9,528 bases of DNA, taken from positions 1-9,528 of the forward strand of contig JAFAUA010000398.1 in assembly GCA_019243595.1 (NCBI GenBank), written 5' to 3'. This stretch comes from Acidimicrobiia bacterium (GTDB taxonomy: Bacteria > Actinomycetota > Acidimicrobiia > Acidimicrobiales > AC-14). The translations under genes were made by a program, and so were the position numbers. Numbering within the stretch: position 1 is the first letter of the stretch; every line of letters begins with the position of its first letter. Positions 8,568-9,528 of this stretch are shown here, piece after piece. Below the pieces are notes generated by a model that worked only from the letters and a program-made list of their open reading frames with translations, had not been told where the DNA came from and made no database searches.

Positions 8568-9528
8568 GTCCAAGCGCAAGGTCGTCGTCGTCGGCGCCGG
8601 CATCGCCGGACTGGCCACCGCCTGGTACCTGCAGCAGGCCGGCGTCGACACAGTCGTGCTCGAGGCGTCCGAGAGGGCCGGCGGCAAGGTGCGCACGAGC
8701 GAGCTCGACGGCGTGGCCCTGGACGTCGGACCCGACACCTTCCTCGGTCGCATGCCCTGGGCCGTCGACCTGTGCCGCGAGCTCGGCCTCGACGACGAGC
8801 TCATCGCGCCCGCGACAACACAAGCGTGGCTGTGGAGCAGGGCCGAACTACGGCCTTTGCCAGACGGCCTCGCCCTCGGCGTGCCGCTCAAGCCGATGGC
8901 GCTCGCCCGCTCGGGCGTCGTCAGCCCCGAGGGTCTGGCGCGCGCCGCCCTCGACGTCGTGCTGCCTCAGATCAAGCCGCGCGCCGATCCGTCGGTCGCC
9001 GACGTCATCGGCGGCCGCCTCGGTGACGAGGTTCTCAACCGTCTGGTCGACCCATTGATCGGCGGCATCAACGCCGGACGGTCCGACCGCCTGAGCCTGG
9101 CCGCCGTCGCTCCCGACCTGTTCACCGCCTTCCGGCGCCATCGCAGCCTGATCGTCGGATTGCGTAGCGAGCGACACAAGACCCCGCCCTCGGATGCCCC
9201 GCTGTTCCTCGGGCTGCGCGGCGGCATGGAGCGGCTCACGTCGACGCTGGCCGCCAAGCTCGACATCAGGCTCTCTACCGCGGTCGAGGCCGTTTCAAGG
9301 CCAGAGGGCCACTTGTCGGTTGCCGTGCGCGGCGGTGAGGGGCTGCCCGCCGACGCGGTCGTGCTGGCGACGCCGGCCCCGACCACCGCAGACGCGCTGC
9401 GCGGCGCAAGCCCGAAAGCGGCAGCGTCGCTTTCCCAGATTCGGTACGCGTCGGTCGCCGTCGCCACCCTGGCGTACAAGCCGGCCGACGTCGTCCACCC
9501 ACTGAACGGAAGCGGCTTCCTCGTCCCC
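8560..9528 (+). CDS. hemY: Protoporphyrinogen/coproporphyrinogen III oxidase, C-terminus cut by window edge
   Basis: FAD-dependent oxidase of the HemY/CgoX family, which takes six electrons from a porphyrinogen. In Gram-positive lineages the substrate is usually coproporphyrinogen III. The reading frame starts at the ATG at 8560 and has 323 codons before the right edge; relatives have about 450-480 residues. The dinucleotide-binding motif GAGIAG is at 12-17, the FAD-ribose glutamate is E35 in VVLEAS, and the GG motif ERAGGKVRT follows at 38-46. Further family blocks are DVGPDTFLGR, VDPLIGGINAGRSDRLSL and LFLGLRGGMERL. The start codon overlaps the ferrochelatase stop by eight bases (ATGCCTGA). 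I found no stronger start, and the short MPESKRK leader before the Rossmann strand is normal. Whether it is called hemY, hemG or cgoX depends on naming convention. Confidence 0.95.
   Translation, partial: MPESKRKVVVVGAGIAGLATAWYLQQAGVDTVVLEASERAGGKVRTSELDGVALDVGPDTFLGRMPWAVDLCRELGLDDELIAPATTQAWLWSRAELRPLPDGLALGVPLKPMALARSGVVSPEGLARAALDVVLPQIKPRADPSVADVIGGRLGDEVLNRLVDPLIGGINAGRSDRLSLAAVAPDLFTAFRRHRSLIVGLRSERHKTPPSDAPLFLGLRGGMERLTSTLAAKLDIRLSTAVEAVSRPEGHLSVAVRGGEGLPADAVVLATPAPTTADALRGASPKAAASLSQIRYASVAVATLAYKPADVVHPLNGSGFLVP

Overview
The window is GC-rich, densely packed bacterial chromosome with short gaps, overlapping genes and GTG/TTG starts. GC bias at third codon positions gives long open frames opposite the real genes. 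These traits, a Gram-positive-type ferrochelatase and an actinobacterial style of PAS-GGDEF-EAL protein, suggest a high-GC actinobacterium. Acidimicrobiia is my best guess, but that is an inference from general resemblance and not from a marker gene. I see no tRNA, rRNA, CRISPR array, insertion sequence, integrase or phage gene.

Left part (1-3362, minus strand): a TPP riboswitch leads into thiC (HMP-phosphate synthase of thiamine biosynthesis). Ten bases later comes an M3 oligoendopeptidase (pepF-like), cut by the left edge. The riboswitch is the clearest regulatory element here. It shows that the correct thiC start is the ATG at 3231; an upstream in-frame ATG at 3255 lies in the aptamer loop.

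Middle part (3393-5535): a stand-alone CheY-like receiver on the plus strand runs head-on into a PAS-GGDEF-EAL cyclic-di-GMP enzyme on the minus strand, and their 3' ends overlap by 11 bases. The GGDEF motif, the inhibitory RxxD site and the main EAL motifs are all intact.

Right part (5750-9528, plus strand): an alpha/beta hydrolase is followed after 27 bases by hemE, a ferrochelatase gene (hemH/cpfC) and hemY/cgoX, the last cut by the right edge. The three heme genes are joined by two 8-base overlaps. Their type fits the coproporphyrin-dependent heme route: uroporphyrinogen III to coproporphyrinogen III (HemE), to coproporphyrin III (HemY/CgoX), then iron insertion (HemH/CpfC). The final decarboxylase ChdC is not in view. 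hemE has no Shine-Dalgarno sequence and may be read from a leaderless transcript.

Most of the window is housekeeping metabolism. I do not see a convincing undescribed system. The points most worth checking are the riboswitch architecture with its built-in ribosome binding site, the peptidase gene behind thiC, the receiver/cyclic-di-GMP enzyme pair, and the inverted repeat around the hemE start.
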